Part shown: piece by piece, positions 42,972 through 53,477 of the stretch
Layout: each line of letters starts with the position of its first letter
How positions within the stretch are numbered: the stretch's first letter is position 1
NCBI GenBank assembly: GCA_033807695.1
Contig: CM066310.1
Coordinates: 2,356,001 to 2,420,000, forward strand
Length of the DNA: 64,000 nucleotides
Direction: 5' to 3'
Origin: Daedaleopsis sinensis
Taxonomy: Eukaryota; Basidiomycota; Agaricomycetes; Polyporales; Polyporaceae
Notes under the pieces: generated by a model
Seen by the model: only the letters and a program-made list of their open reading frames with translations
Told to the model about the DNA's origin: nothing
Databases searched by the model: none
Translations under genes and position numbers: made by a program

Positions 42972-44161
42972 CTAGATACCCATATCATGTTCGTAGTCGT
43001 ACTCTTCATACTCTCTGTAGCTGTACTTCACGACATCTACCAGCTCCTGCATCTGCGGAACGAACGTGGCATGCAACGCGTCATAATCCTCTTCCTCCTT
43101 GTGCATGAACGATATGTCCAGCTGCCTGAGACGCAAACCGTAGGCATTCCGCGCCTGTAGCATCTGGACTATCTCTATGAGATCGTCCTCCGTGCCCACA
43201 CAGCCTGCCAGCCAGTCCCCGAGACAAAACGATTCGAGACGAGGACAGGTAGGGGCTCCGTCATCTGTTGGCGTACCATCGACAGTACGAGGAGGGGTGA
43301 GAACCTTCCATACGTGGCTCCAATCCCCCCTGCCGCTAATCTTGAACGACGTGAGGCCCGGGAAAGATTCAAGTAAACTCCTCAACGTGCCGTCCACCAG
43401 ATCGTCGAAGTCAAGGCAGAGGTCGAGGCTGGTCACTGGTGCACCGTTGAATATTGTCATGAGATCTCTCGCACCTGGGTCGGTTGCACCGTATTGCCAC
43501 GATGGTTGTTCGTCGTCGGTAACAAGCCCGAGGCGAATGATCTCGCGGAAGTTGGTGTCACTGCCTCGCACGAAGTAGTCCATCCCTTCCACGGCGAATG
43601 CCAAAGAGACGACACGAGCGACGAGGGCTGGGGGAATGATGGCAGAAGGATTGGGTGGGACTATCGTGAGGAATGTATGGGATTCGTGGCCATGTTCATG
43701 CCCCCAATCGTATACCTCAATCTCAGTCGTATCTTCGGCGATGTGAACTTCTGTGATAGCCGGCAGGAGGAAGTGCGCGAGGATACGAGCGTTCAACATC
43801 GGTGGGTGTTTCATAGAGAGCGTCCGCAGATGCGGGAGCTCCACGGGCTGATGTGACATGGGCGCTTGGGCAGAGGTAGGGACAAGAGTTGCATGAGATA
43901 GCGCGTTGTGTAGCGTGAGATGCTCGAGGTTGACGCAGCCACGCATGATGGACAAGAATTCGTTGAAATTGATGGTCCAGGTGCACGAATCGAGGTTGAG
44001 CCGCCGCAATCTCCAGAACAGGGCGGGGTCGTTGGGAGGAACGACCTTGCGAAGGGTCAAGGAATGAGGCAAATCACCCTCTGGGTCAGATCAAGAAGTA
44101 TAAGTCCGCTGTGTCACTTCCTCGAATACGGAGTCAACAAGAGCTGCATACCTGGTGACAT
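42972..44161 (-). CDS. F-box-less paralogue of the 31800 F-box gene (372 aa)
   Basis: Exons (minus) 44161-44152 and 44080-42972. It shares with the 31800 gene the ten-base first exon (ATGTCACCAG versus ATGTCGCTAG), the first intron, part of the promoter, and the whole C-terminal 360 residues (LDSCTWTINF, VTSLDLCLDF, ESFCLGDWLAGCVGT, YDYEHDMGI). About 550 bp of the counterpart, coding for the F-box and first Leu-rich segments, is missing: the protein runs MSPEGDLPHSLTLRKVV. The deletion keeps the reading frame, so a stable LRR-only product is possible. Without an F-box it could not bind Skp1 and might compete for the substrate. A decaying copy cannot be excluded, but no stop or frameshift is present. 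Confidence 0.82.
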
Positions 44162-44641
44162 GTTGTGGATTACTGAAGTTGTAGAGCAACTGTCGAGTTC
44201 GTCAGACTTGCACGGTTTGGAAAGGAACGAATATACCGTTCGAATAGAGTACCCTCAGTACCTGCTAATACTATCCAGTAATATCCTCTTGAGACTTGGA
44301 AAACAAATGAATAGTCGACGGAGACGCAGTGTGGTCACTGTGGTGGCGGAGTGAAGCAATAAGGACTCCGTGGGATTCGGGCATTAGCCACTGGAAAGTC
44401 ACGTGCCCGTCCTCGACGCGCCGGCGCTTCAGCCTCACTCGGTTTTTACTACCAACTCGGACTCGGAAAGGACTCGTCCCTCCCTCCTTCAACAAGTTGT
44501 CCTAGTACTTGAACCTCGTCAAGTTGTAAGTAACTCTTTGAGATGCTACGTTTGATTGCTTTGGGCTCACGATCAGAGATCATACTTATGCATGCAGGCG
44601 TAGACTCAAAGCCAAGTTCACCGGTACCGTGGAGGCGGCGC
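44162..44641. other. divergent promoter region between two F-box-family genes
   Basis: Left half resembles the promoter of the 31800 gene (shared GGGTAC-CTATTCGAAC and CCAA-CCGTGCA blocks). Right half contains a probable 5' UTR intron of the next gene: GTAAGT at 44526 and an acceptor CATGCAG ending at 44597. Confidence 0.5.
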
Positions 44642-46492
44642 ATGGACGAGTCCAGCATTCACTCGGAGGTTGCCATCGTGCCCGGAAAATCCACGTTTAT
44701 GCCGAATTACGGACCACTTTATGGCCTTCCAAGTCCTCCCTTCTTCTCTCCTGATCAGCTGTTGCCCTCAAAGACCACTCAAGATAACATAGACTCAAGA
44801 CTGGCCGTCTTAGGACTTGAAATACTCGCTCTCCGCGCCTTGCGGAACGCCACACTTCCCATCCACACACTCCCGAACGAGATCTTAATCGAGATATTCC
44901 TCATGGTACGCCACGACGGTGGGGTCGATGCAGCGCCGCACGAGTGTTATCCTCGCCGTATCGGAGCTTCTCCCTGGGTTCCTTTGACGCGCGTTTGCAG
45001 ACATTGGCGAGCGGTAGTGTGTTCTACTCCTCAGCTGTGGCGCACAATCGACGTCTACCGCAATCTAGAATGGCTGTCACTCTGCATTGCACGCACCGCC
45101 GACTCCTCGATACAAGTATCCTTACACCACGCCCGCACAGCGCTCGCCGCAATCCCTATTCTGCACACCGTCGCCGATCGCCTCGTCACAGTCTTGCTGC
45201 CCGAGATTGACGAGGATGAGTTCGAGCCGATTCTCTCCTTCCTGGAGTGCAAGATGCCACAACTCAAGGAGCTTGGTGTCGCCCGCTCGTATGATGGTTA
45301 CGCATGTCGCCCAGGGGATGGACGATTCGACGTGTCTCCCACTCAATTCCCGTCTTTGAAGATTTTGCACCTCGATGGAGTTGCGATGTCTTGGTCCTCC
45401 GAGGTAGTATCAAGGCTCACGTCACTGGTCCTGGACGAGTGCATCCGAGACGCGGATGCTCCTGTCCCCCTTGCCATGTTTCTAGACGTGCTCGAAAGTT
45501 GCTCACAGCTCGTCCGGCTCACCCTCCTAGAGTATCTCAGCGAAGCCCTCCAGCGGGATACCCCAATCAAGACTGATCGCGTGATAACCCTTCCAAAATT
45601 ACGCAGCCTCACGCTCGCTGACCACCCAAGATGGGACCTCGCGCCATTCCTGAGCTGCATCAACCTCCCGCTCGATGTCGACATCACTATTCACCCCACG
45701 TTCCACGACTTCAATGACGACGTCGACGAAACGCTGGTTGCCTTCCGTTCCCCTTTCCCAGAGGATTGCCACCAAATCCCTATTCTTTCCTCAGCAGATC
45801 GTGTCCGCCTAATCAGTCTCCTTGACGAAGAGATGAAACTCCATGCTTCACCCGCGCCGCGGTCGGGCTCGGGGAGGCTCACCGTCGACTTTGGAGAAAA
45901 GATGTACAACACCCCAGACTTCACGACATGGAGCAGCTTTTCTGGAGCGACATGGAGCAGCTTTTCTGGAGAGGCTCTCACGGACATCGTATCCCTCTTC
46001 TCTTCCTCGCCATTGACATCTCTCGAGTTGACTGGGGGGAACCTCTACACGAGCAAACACCAATGGGACCTGCTCTTCGCTCAGTTCCCAACGCTCGAGA
46101 CATTAACGGTGTCCCTGGTCGTGTACCTAGACGATCCGCCAGAGACCGTGCGCACCATCTTCTCCGCATTGGTCTTCGTTCCGGATAGTATGGACGGCTC
46201 CGTGAACAGCGCAGTCGTCTGCCCGCGGTTGCAGGAGCTCTCCATCTCCCACGGGCGGTGCACGGAAGAGACGATGCTGGAGGTCGAAGCAGCGCTACGT
46301 TTACGCGCCACACGTGGGGCTCCATCGCTGACGAAGCTGCACCTCGAGCTCGTGCATGCGACCCAGAGGACATTTGAAGTGAGGAAAGCGGCTGCTGAGG
46401 CGCTCTTTGCGGAGGTGATGCCAAAGGGGGAGGGAAGGTTTTTGCGTGATGTGATTGATGTAGCTGTACGTCCAATATTTCATGAACTTTAG
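44642..46492 (+). CDS. F-box protein (616 aa)
   Basis: The F-box covers about residues 75-145: IHTLPNEILIEIFLMVRHDG, SPWVPLTRVCRHWRAVVCST, PQLWRTIDVYRNLEWLSLCI. The remainder consists of loose Leu-rich segments (LTSLVLDECIRD, LRSLTLADHP, LTSLELTGGNL, LQELSISHG). It should act as a substrate receptor in an SCF ubiquitin ligase; the target is unknown. The start is taken as ATG 44642 (MDESSIHSEV). The frame is open to ATG 44543, but that codon lies in a probable leader intron (44526-44597). A perfect 24 bp tandem duplication inside the gene repeats TWSSFSGA. The architecture matches the 19429 gene, although the proteins are not close copies. Confidence 0.85.
   Translation: MDESSIHSEVAIVPGKSTFMPNYGPLYGLPSPPFFSPDQLLPSKTTQDNIDSRLAVLGLEILALRALRNATLPIHTLPNEILIEIFLMVRHDGGVDAAPHECYPRRIGASPWVPLTRVCRHWRAVVCSTPQLWRTIDVYRNLEWLSLCIARTADSSIQVSLHHARTALAAIPILHTVADRLVTVLLPEIDEDEFEPILSFLECKMPQLKELGVARSYDGYACRPGDGRFDVSPTQFPSLKILHLDGVAMSWSSEVVSRLTSLVLDECIRDADAPVPLAMFLDVLESCSQLVRLTLLEYLSEALQRDTPIKTDRVITLPKLRSLTLADHPRWDLAPFLSCINLPLDVDITIHPTFHDFNDDVDETLVAFRSPFPEDCHQIPILSSADRVRLISLLDEEMKLHASPAPRSGSGRLTVDFGEKMYNTPDFTTWSSFSGATWSSFSGEALTDIVSLFSSSPLTSLELTGGNLYTSKHQWDLLFAQFPTLETLTVSLVVYLDDPPETVRTIFSALVFVPDSMDGSVNSAVVCPRLQELSISHGRCTEETMLEVEAALRLRATRGAPSLTKLHLELVHATQRTFEVRKAAAEALFAEVMPKGEGRFLRDVIDVAVRPIFHEL
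45924..45971. repeat. 24 bp tandem duplication within F-box gene
   Basis: CGACATGGAGCAGCTTTTCT plus GGAG occurs twice without gap (45924-45947, 45948-45971), duplicating eight residues in frame. Confidence 0.92.
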
Positions 46493-46937
46493 CATTGGAT
46501 ACATAGCTAGATATATCGCCAGTGTACTTGCATTGCATATGCAGACAACATTGATTGTGTTTGTCTCCCTGCACAACTATTCTGGTGCATTCGATGGGTT
46601 AATCAATCTCACTACTTCGCAGGAACGGGCCGGCGTTGACTGTCATGATAGACTCTTCGTTTAATAGTGCATCTGTCCCTGCAATTCGCAGGAACGGGCC
46701 GGCGTAATGCGAATTGCGGGGTGACGGTGAAGGCGGATGTAGTAAGTAGTAACCTGAGCAGGAGCGCTTGAGCTTCCTTTTCGGGGGAGATCCCACTTCG
46801 ATCCCACTGGCACAAGAATCGATATGCATTCGTGAAAGCTTGATCAATCTCAGTATCAACAGTCCAAAGATGCGCGTGTATGGATGTGTCACGAAGGTGA
46901 GAACAAGAACGAATGCCCTGCTTACTTCGCAAAACGC
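46493..46937. other. intergenic with 21 bp direct repeats
   Basis: Contains two copies of TTCGCAGGAACGGGCCGGCGT (46616-46636 and 46685-46705). The second sits inside a palindrome with 9 bp arms GCAATTCGC (46681-46689) and GCGAATTGC (46709-46717). No coding signal. Confidence 0.75.
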
Positions 46938-47657
46938 TCACGAACGCTTCGCAACAGCGATGATCACGTCCGCCGCCTTCTCGCTGAACATGTACACCGT
47001 CGTTGCGATGAAGAACCCCCTGTATTCTCGGCATCGCAGACGCGTCCACCACCCGCAGCCCCTGCGTCCCGCGCACCTTGAAGTTTGTGTCCAGCACCAC
47101 CATGAAATCGTCGTCCGCGCCGATGGGGCACGTATAGCTTGGGTCACGGTGGTGGCGCCACGCCTCGTCCTTGATGAACTGTTGCGTCGCAGCCTGGCCG
47201 CGCGGTGGGCGCACGTCCATCCAGCGGCTCGCGGTTGGGAGGAGCGAGCTGTAGATCTTGCGCACGAATTCGACGCCCTCGTAGATGGCCTGCAGGTCCC
47301 TGTCGTCGACGCCGCTGGGAGCGTTCCCCGTGTCGAAGGTGTTACGTCGAACGTGTAATCACCTCGCGCGTCGCATTGACAGCTCCCGGTCTCCCGGCTT
47401 GGGCAGCGCTGCTGGAGCGGGGATCGGCGTGGTACAGTGATCGGCCGTCGAGGAAGTCAACGCCGATCACGCGCGGCGCGTCCCCAGACTCGGAGTCGAA
47501 CCGGACCTGCGTGACGAAGCGGTTCGTGCGGATCGTCAGCAAGTACCGGCCCCTGGACCACAAAGTCGCGCGGGCCGTTGCTTGCCCAGACGTCACGGTA
47601 GAGTAGAACGCCCGCGCCCCACCATTGCGGGGCCACAAGAACAAAGAGACTCTTCAT
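46938..47657 (-). pseudogene. GMC oxidoreductase remnant
   Basis: Two blocks of a flavin-dependent GMC oxidoreductase survive. The C-terminal block is nearly complete: WMDVRPP, EAWRHHRDPSYTCPIGADDD (carrying the active-site histidine region), KVRGTQGLRVVDASAMPRIQG, then IATTVYMFSEKAADVI. The upstream block holds RYLLTIRTNRFVTQVRFDSE and GVDFLDGRSLYHA from the FAD domain. The N-terminal GxGxxG dinucleotide fold and about 250 central residues are absent. Two frame breaks fall in G runs (after CAGGGGG near 47019 and CAGGGG near 47553), so single-base indels, or sequencing errors, are possible. The missing central part cannot be explained by base errors. GMC enzymes oxidise alcohols and sugars, in wood-decay fungi often to supply peroxide. 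Confidence 0.78.
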
Positions 47658-49006
47658 CTCAGTGATTTTCTTCTTGCATTTATGTCAGTAGCCAGATCTT
47701 GTGGTTGCGAGTCTGAGTGGGCGAGTAAGATGCAGAAAGGACCAGACAGCAAATACGATGTGCCAGGATGTAGATGATCAGACAGCTCAGGGGCCACGTG
47801 GGGCAGGTATTTGAAGGATTGCGGGCCTGTTTTCCTCCAACCACCATGACGGTAGCTTTGCACAAGTCAATAGCACTGTAAGTCGACTTCATGTTAACGG
47901 AAATTCATGAGCGAGATGGAGTAGATGGATTGGCATACTAGAAGTTGAAGACGAACTTCAGGCTTGAGGAAGGCGCAGTGGTCACACTGGGAGCAGCCAT
48001 GACGCGCATGAAGAGCGTAGCATGCGTATACAGTGACGAGGCGATGATCCATCCAATCCTTTAAAGCAGCCGGGTGTTGTTGTCGATGTCAAAGCTCGAC
48101 GAGGACTCTGACTCTCGAGTTGATCACCGTTAGCAGTGCAAGCCCGGTGTCGGACACTGCCACTGCTCGAGACGCCCTTGCCAAGAGTAAGTACTCCGAT
48201 TAGACATGCTTATGTTTCTTCATCTGCGCACTGGCCGCGTAGCGTCTCGTTCGGTTGAAAGGTACGTCGACATTTGTAGTATCCAGTTCCCCCCAAGGAG
48301 CTGACGGTGACTGTGAGGAATGGACGAATAGTGCTTCGCTGCCCTTCGGCGCGACCAAACCCCTCCCACGAAACGTGAGATCTTGAGAGGCGGCGGCCCG
48401 GCCGCGCGTTGGCAGTCGGCTGTCGCGCGGCCATCACCATCAGTCACCATCGAGAGAGATTTCTCCCGAAGCTCACAATATTAATTGAGGGAGACTTATG
48501 CCACGAGCAAGTATGTACTAGTTCATGTTCGAATCAAATCTGACCGAAAGGTAAAAGTTCAGGTGCATTTGGACCGTTCCGTGCAGGCACCCGACTCTCC
48601 ATAGCTCCTCCATCAGCGAGCTCATACCTGGAGCCTGGAAGATGGCTTATTAAGTAAGTTTTCTCGGGTTTACGCAATGCCAGTGCGACCAATAACTGAC
48701 GTTCCGGATTTGATTTCCGGCCACCCAGAGCCATACACTCAAACCTACTCAAACCCACTCAAACCCGCTCTAGAGACTGTGGACGCTCCGATGCAGGACC
48801 ACCCGGATGCGCCTTGGCGTATCCGAATTGCAATTCCCGTTTGTGCGTCGGGAGTCCCATGACCAATTGACCATCGCACAACTCTATCACGGCTATTCTT
48901 GGGTTGGTCAAGCCATACTACTTAAACCGCTCTCAGACGTGCAAGTGCTGCAGCATTCATCTTCTGCCTTCTGCCCCTACGGCACACCTCGCACGCCTGT
49001 GGCAGT
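47658..49006. other. 1.35 kb intergenic stretch
   Basis: No recognisable gene. A short minus-strand frame ending in SSSLKFVFNF (47938-48000) looks like a protein C-terminus but has no identifiable upstream exons. The right end is the arylsulfatase promoter. Confidence 0.45.
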
Positions 49007-51531
49007 ATGATGATCTCAAGGTCATTCTCCGGCGGTGCTCTCTTGGCTGGCTTCACCGCTCTTCTTGTGACCGCAACCGTGGCCACTGCCAAGCAGCCGA
49101 ATGTTCTCTTCTTGTTCACTGACGATCAAGACCTCCTACTTGGGTCGCTGAACTACGTCGACGCCATCACCGACCGTGTGCAGAGCAAAGGTAGGCAGCT
49201 CTCGCGGTTTCGGGGCATCAGACAGCTCGCTCATACGTCTCCGGTCCGCCCTAGGCTTCACCTTCGAGAATCACCACGCCACCGTCTCCCTGTGCTGCCC
49301 TTCGCGCGTAGCAATTCTGCGAGGACAGCATGCTCACAACACGAACAACACCTATGTGTCTGCGCCTGGGTAAGAGTCTCCAACCCGTCGTGATCTGCTC
49401 GCTCGTCCGACACTGACCTCGATGACAGCGGCGGGTACAACAAGTTTGTGCTGAGTGGTGAGGATCGGGACTACCTGCCCCATTGGGTCAAACGCGCGGG
49501 GTATCGCGCTGAGTGTGAGCTTCCATTGAAATCTATGCGTCAACAGCGCTGAGTTTTGCCACAGACATCGGAAAGTTGATGAACGCATACTCGACGGACA
49601 ACTACGCGATCGCTCCGAAGGGGTGGGATCACTTCGATGGCCTGGTAAGTCTTCCCGACAACAGCTACGAGCAGTGCTGACCAGGCTGTCTGCTTTGTTA
49701 GCTCGATCCGTACACCTACATATACCTGACCCCGGCGTTCTCCCTCAATGGTAAGGCTTTTGTATCAAGTATAGGCTATCTCTAACATCGCCAATAGGTC
49801 AAAAACCTGTGTACTACCAAGAGCACCAGACCGACGTCATCCGCGCAAAAGCGTATGGCCCCATCGATGTTTTCTGTTACAGCGCTGACGATATATTGTG
49901 CAATGGTAGTGTGCAACGGTTGAAGACGCTCATAGACGGTGGTGAGCCGTGGTACCTCACGGTCGCACCAACCTCGCCGCATCAGCAATTCAACGATGTA
50001 CGTCCCTATCCCTCCTCCCCGGTGTGGAGGTCGCTCACAACTTGCACGCCTCAATAGACAGGGATGTGGCCGCCAGTGCCCCTCGAACGGCACATGGACC
50101 TCTACCCCGGCTTGCAAGCGCCCCGCACACCCAACTTTAACCCCGCGATCCAGAACAAGCCCTCTTGGGTGGGCGATCTTCCGGTCATGGACGAGACGTC
50201 GATCGCGTTTGCGGACGAGACCTACCGCCGCCGCGCGCAGGCGCTCACGGGGCTCAACGAGATGTTCCACGAGCTGCTAGACATCCTCGAGGACGCGGGC
50301 GAGCTCGATAACACGTACGTCATCTTCAGCGCCGACCACGGGTACCACGTCGGCCAGCACCGCGTCCCCGCGGGAAAGATGCTGCCGTACCGCGAGGATA
50401 CACAGGTCCCGTTCATCATCCGCGGGCCGGGCATCCCATACGGTGAGTGTGCACTCTGCCTCTGCTGCGAAGGTCTGTTACCGCATACAGACTGCTGACT
50501 GCTGTCTCTGCGCACTGTCAGGGAACACTTCGCTGCCCTCGAACCACGTCGACATCGCGCCGACGCTACTCACGTTCATGGGCCTGCCCGTGGACAAATG
50601 GCCGACGTTCTTCGACGGGCGCGACCTGAGCCCGTTCTGGTCCGCAGACGAGGCGCACCTGCGCGCGACGCTGGACCCCCCGCCCGAGTCGCTCCTGATC
50701 GAGTTCTGGGGACCGAGTCTGATTGAGGCGACGGGTCTCAACCTAGACAGCACGAAAGACCCGCGGAACACGTACAAGACGATCCGGATCGTCGGCGCCG
50801 ACTACGGCTACCTCTACACCTACTGGTGCACCAACCAGACGGAGCTCTACGACACCGTGGTACGCACCTCGCTCTCCCATTCCCATCCCCACTGCTGACC
50901 CGATTCCGCACACGCACACGCACAGGCCGACCCGTACGAGCTCTCCCCGCTCGACCTGAGCGCGCCGGCGAACGCCCCGATCGCCTCGCGCCTGAACGGC
51001 CTGCTGCTCGCCGCCAAGTCCTGCGAGCAGGACGGGTGCCGCGCGCCCTGGGCGATCCTCCACCCCGACGGCTCCGTGCGGACGCTCCAGGACGCGCTCG
51101 CGCCCAAGTACGACTCGTTCTACGCGTCGCTCCCGGCGGTGCACATGGCGGCGTGCCTCCCCTTCCAGTCGCGACTCAACGAGCGGCCGTTCTACCCGTT
51201 CACGGACGGCGTCGGGCCCTCGCTCGGCGCGCTGTTCCGCCAGTCGACGGACGAGTTCGGTCTGAACGACACGAGCAGCACAACGCCCGCCAAGAGGCGC
51301 ATCGCCGGGCGGGGCACGCCCTTCGTACCGCTCGAGGAGGGCCGGCGGGGCGCGGTGTATATGGGCCCGGAGGCGATCGAAGCGACGAAGCGCGAGCTCA
51401 CGGACGAGGAGCTCGACTGGCAGCTCGGCGGGGTGTCTGACTTCTATGTGGAGCATGCGGGGGCGCAGGCGAGGGGTTTGCAGGGCCACAACCTGCAGCA
51501 TGCCCGTAGGAACCATCGTAACTTACACTGA
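49007..51531 (+). CDS. arylsulfatase-type sulfatase, nine exons (680 aa)
   Basis: Exons: 49007-49190, 49255-49369, 49429-49514, 49565-49644, 49702-49750, 49798-49997, 50058-50442, 50522-50859, 50926-51531. All phases agree. A signal peptide (GGALLAGFTALLVTATVATA) is followed by PNVLFLFTDDQDLLLGS, the metal-binding N-terminal sulfatase motif. The catalytic C-x-P-S-R sequence is CCPSRVAILRGQ (about residue 76), where the first cysteine would be converted to formylglycine by a separate enzyme. Later motifs: GKLMNAY, APTSPHQQF, VIFSADHGYHVGQHRV (Asp/His metal site), and PSNHVDIAPTLLTFMGL. The enzyme hydrolyses sulfate esters, probably outside the cell or in the vacuole, to scavenge sulfur. The C-terminal 200 residues are an extension beyond the core fold. 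No sulfur-regulatory site was identified. Confidence 0.93.
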
Positions 51532-51618
51532 GCTTCTATAGCTATCCCCCATGGATATATCAATCTAATACCATAAGTACATGATATCTGCCATACCAGT
51601 CTTTACTTCTACACGGAA

Positions 51619-52665
51619 TCAAACGAAGTTGCCCTCCGTACGCCTCTCCTCCTCTTGCTGCTCCTCATTCTGCCGACCCGCCGCGCCCTGCAGCGCAGCG
51701 ACCGCGATCGGCGCCCCGCTCGTCACAGCAGCCACGTCGACCACCGCCGCGCCCATGTTCCCCACGCTCTGCCCGGCGTCGCCCACGACCGCCCTCGCCT
51801 CCGGTCCGTAGTCGTTCTCAAGCATGCTCCCCGCCGCGTCCGTGATCGCGGCCTTCACCTCGCCCATCCCTGCGCCCACGCCCGCCACGACTTCCCCAGT
51901 TCCCCGCGCAGCCGACTCGAGCTGGTCGGTCGTGCCCTTCTCCGTCGGTACGAACGTGCTCGCTATCCACGCGCCAGCGCTTGCTGCGCCGGCCATGACC
52001 ACGCCGCTCACGCGGTGCGCGGCTTTGGCGATCGCCTGGGTGCCCGATGCGCCGCCCTCGGTGGCCGTGTGCGTCGCGGAGGAGAAGTGAGTGGGCTCGG
52101 TGGTGCGGGGATAGGTAGCAAGGTATGTGTCGCGGGCGGCGCGGATGCGCTGCGCGGTGCGCGCCGAGTCCTCGCGGACGCTGCGCGCAAGCTCGTCTGC
52201 GATCGCCTCGAAGCCGTCCTTGAGGAGGCCGTGCTCGACGAGGATGAGCTCGAATTGGTTCTGGAGCTCCGCGAGGTCCATAGTCAGGGCGACGGGTGAC
52301 TCTGGGAGGACGATCGCGACGAAGCTACGAGCACGTCAACAGTAAGGATATCGGATGGATAATGTAGAAAAAGTAAGTTGTGCGCACCTTTTATTGATGC
52401 CATCGACGTCCGGAGTGAAGAGATATGTTCTTGAATCTCCGTCGAGCGTTCCAAACGGCGTGCTCTTGTACAATGGGAATGATGAATTTCCCACTGTTAA
52501 GGTCAGTACTGCTTCGTTGTCGTTGTCCGACTTCGGCATCAGGGCTAGCGACAAGATTCCTTCCGAGAGGACTTTAGTCTCCTCCCCCAACACTTGTGCC
52601 GCAACTGTTCCCGGGATAGTCACTAGGGGCTCACTAAATGTGGCGAAGAAGTAGACGACAGACAA
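51619..52665 (-). CDS. spartin-like protein with senescence domain (start codon unclear)
   Basis: Exon 2 is 52324-51619; exon 1 ends at 52388 and extends to about 52640. The N-terminal region (LVTIPGTVAAQVLG, STPFGTLDGDSRTYLFTPDVDGI) is shared with the tandem neighbour. After the intron come FVAIVLPE and LILVEHGLL, then the senescence/spartin C-terminal domain: RVSGVVMAGAASAGAWIAS, EVKAAITDAAGSMLENDYGPEARAV, DAGQSVGNMGAAVVDVAAVTSGA. Spartin-type proteins associate with lipid droplets, mitochondria and endosomes; the glycine/alanine-rich senescence domain mediates membrane or lipid association. No ATG lies in the expected place: the frame can be opened only with TTG (52665), and the neighbour's ATG aligns near an ATTTAG here. 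Start-codon loss or a cryptic first exon are both possible. Confidence 0.75.
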
Positions 52666-52711
52666 GGCAGATGATGAGTGTCGTGGTGTATATACAAAAC
52701 ACGTACATCGC

Positions 52712-53177
52712 CTACGAAGTGAATGCTTGCTTGATGCGTTCCGTCGTGTGCGTCCCTTCGCCCGCCGCCGGCTGCAGCAGCCCGTGCTCTATCAACAACT
52801 CTTCAAACCTCGTCTGCAGCTTCGACAGCTGCGAGCCGTCCTCGGACACTCCTTCCGGTAGAGTCACTTTCACGAACCTAAATCAGGCAGTGTATGAGTG
52901 GCGCTAGTCATTCGGCGCATTACGACTACGGGACGTACCCTCCAGTCACTCCCTCGATCTCCGGGGAGAACACATACGTCCTGGAGTCTCCTTCGAGCGT
53001 TCCGAAGGGTGTGCCCTTGTGCAGCGAGAATGCGGCGCTCCCGACGGTGAGCGTGAGGCTCTTCTCGGCATCGGAGCTAGGCACGATGCTGAGGTCGCCA
53101 GCGCCGAGTGTGACATTGGACTCGCCGAGGACATGGTGCGCAGTAGCACCGGGGATAGTGATCAGGATTTCTTCCAT
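52712..53177 (-). CDS. truncated spartin-like paralogue (134 aa)
   Basis: Exons (minus) 53177-52939 and 52877-52712, in frame. The start MEEILITIPGATAHHVLGES and the motif TPFGTLEGDSRTYVFSPEIEGVTG closely match the N-terminal region of the adjacent gene. After the intron, FVKVTLPEGVSEDG and LLIEHGLLQPAAGEGTHTTE lead to a stop at the point where the neighbour continues into the senescence domain. The intron is in the corresponding position. It is therefore a tandem duplicate that has lost the C-terminal membrane-associating domain. Whether it makes a functional N-domain protein or is decaying is unknown; there are no internal stops and the start is a normal ATG. Confidence 0.8.
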
Positions 53178-53477
53178 AGTCAGATAGAAAGATGGTGGTG
53201 GTGGTGGTATGAGGGAGAAGGATATTGAGGAGCGTCGCACCGACGTCGCGCGATGCGCTTGGTTTTGCCCAACTTGTGCCCAACCCCAACACATGCGTCA
53301 TCGCAGACCTAACCCTAGCACGAGGTTACGAAAATGGTATGATGCCGAGTTGCCTCGAGTTGCTCGAGCCTCCGAGTCGTAGGATGCGGTGACCGCCTGC
53401 AGTCCAACGATGTGGTGCTAGCAATTGAGAGAGTAGTAGAGACAATGTGTACAGACGGTTAACTGAGCAAGGAGCTG

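Noticed and set aside
47938..48000. short minus-strand frame ending SSSLKFVFNF
   Set aside because: Looks like a protein C-terminus but only about 20 codons, with no identifiable upstream exon or family.
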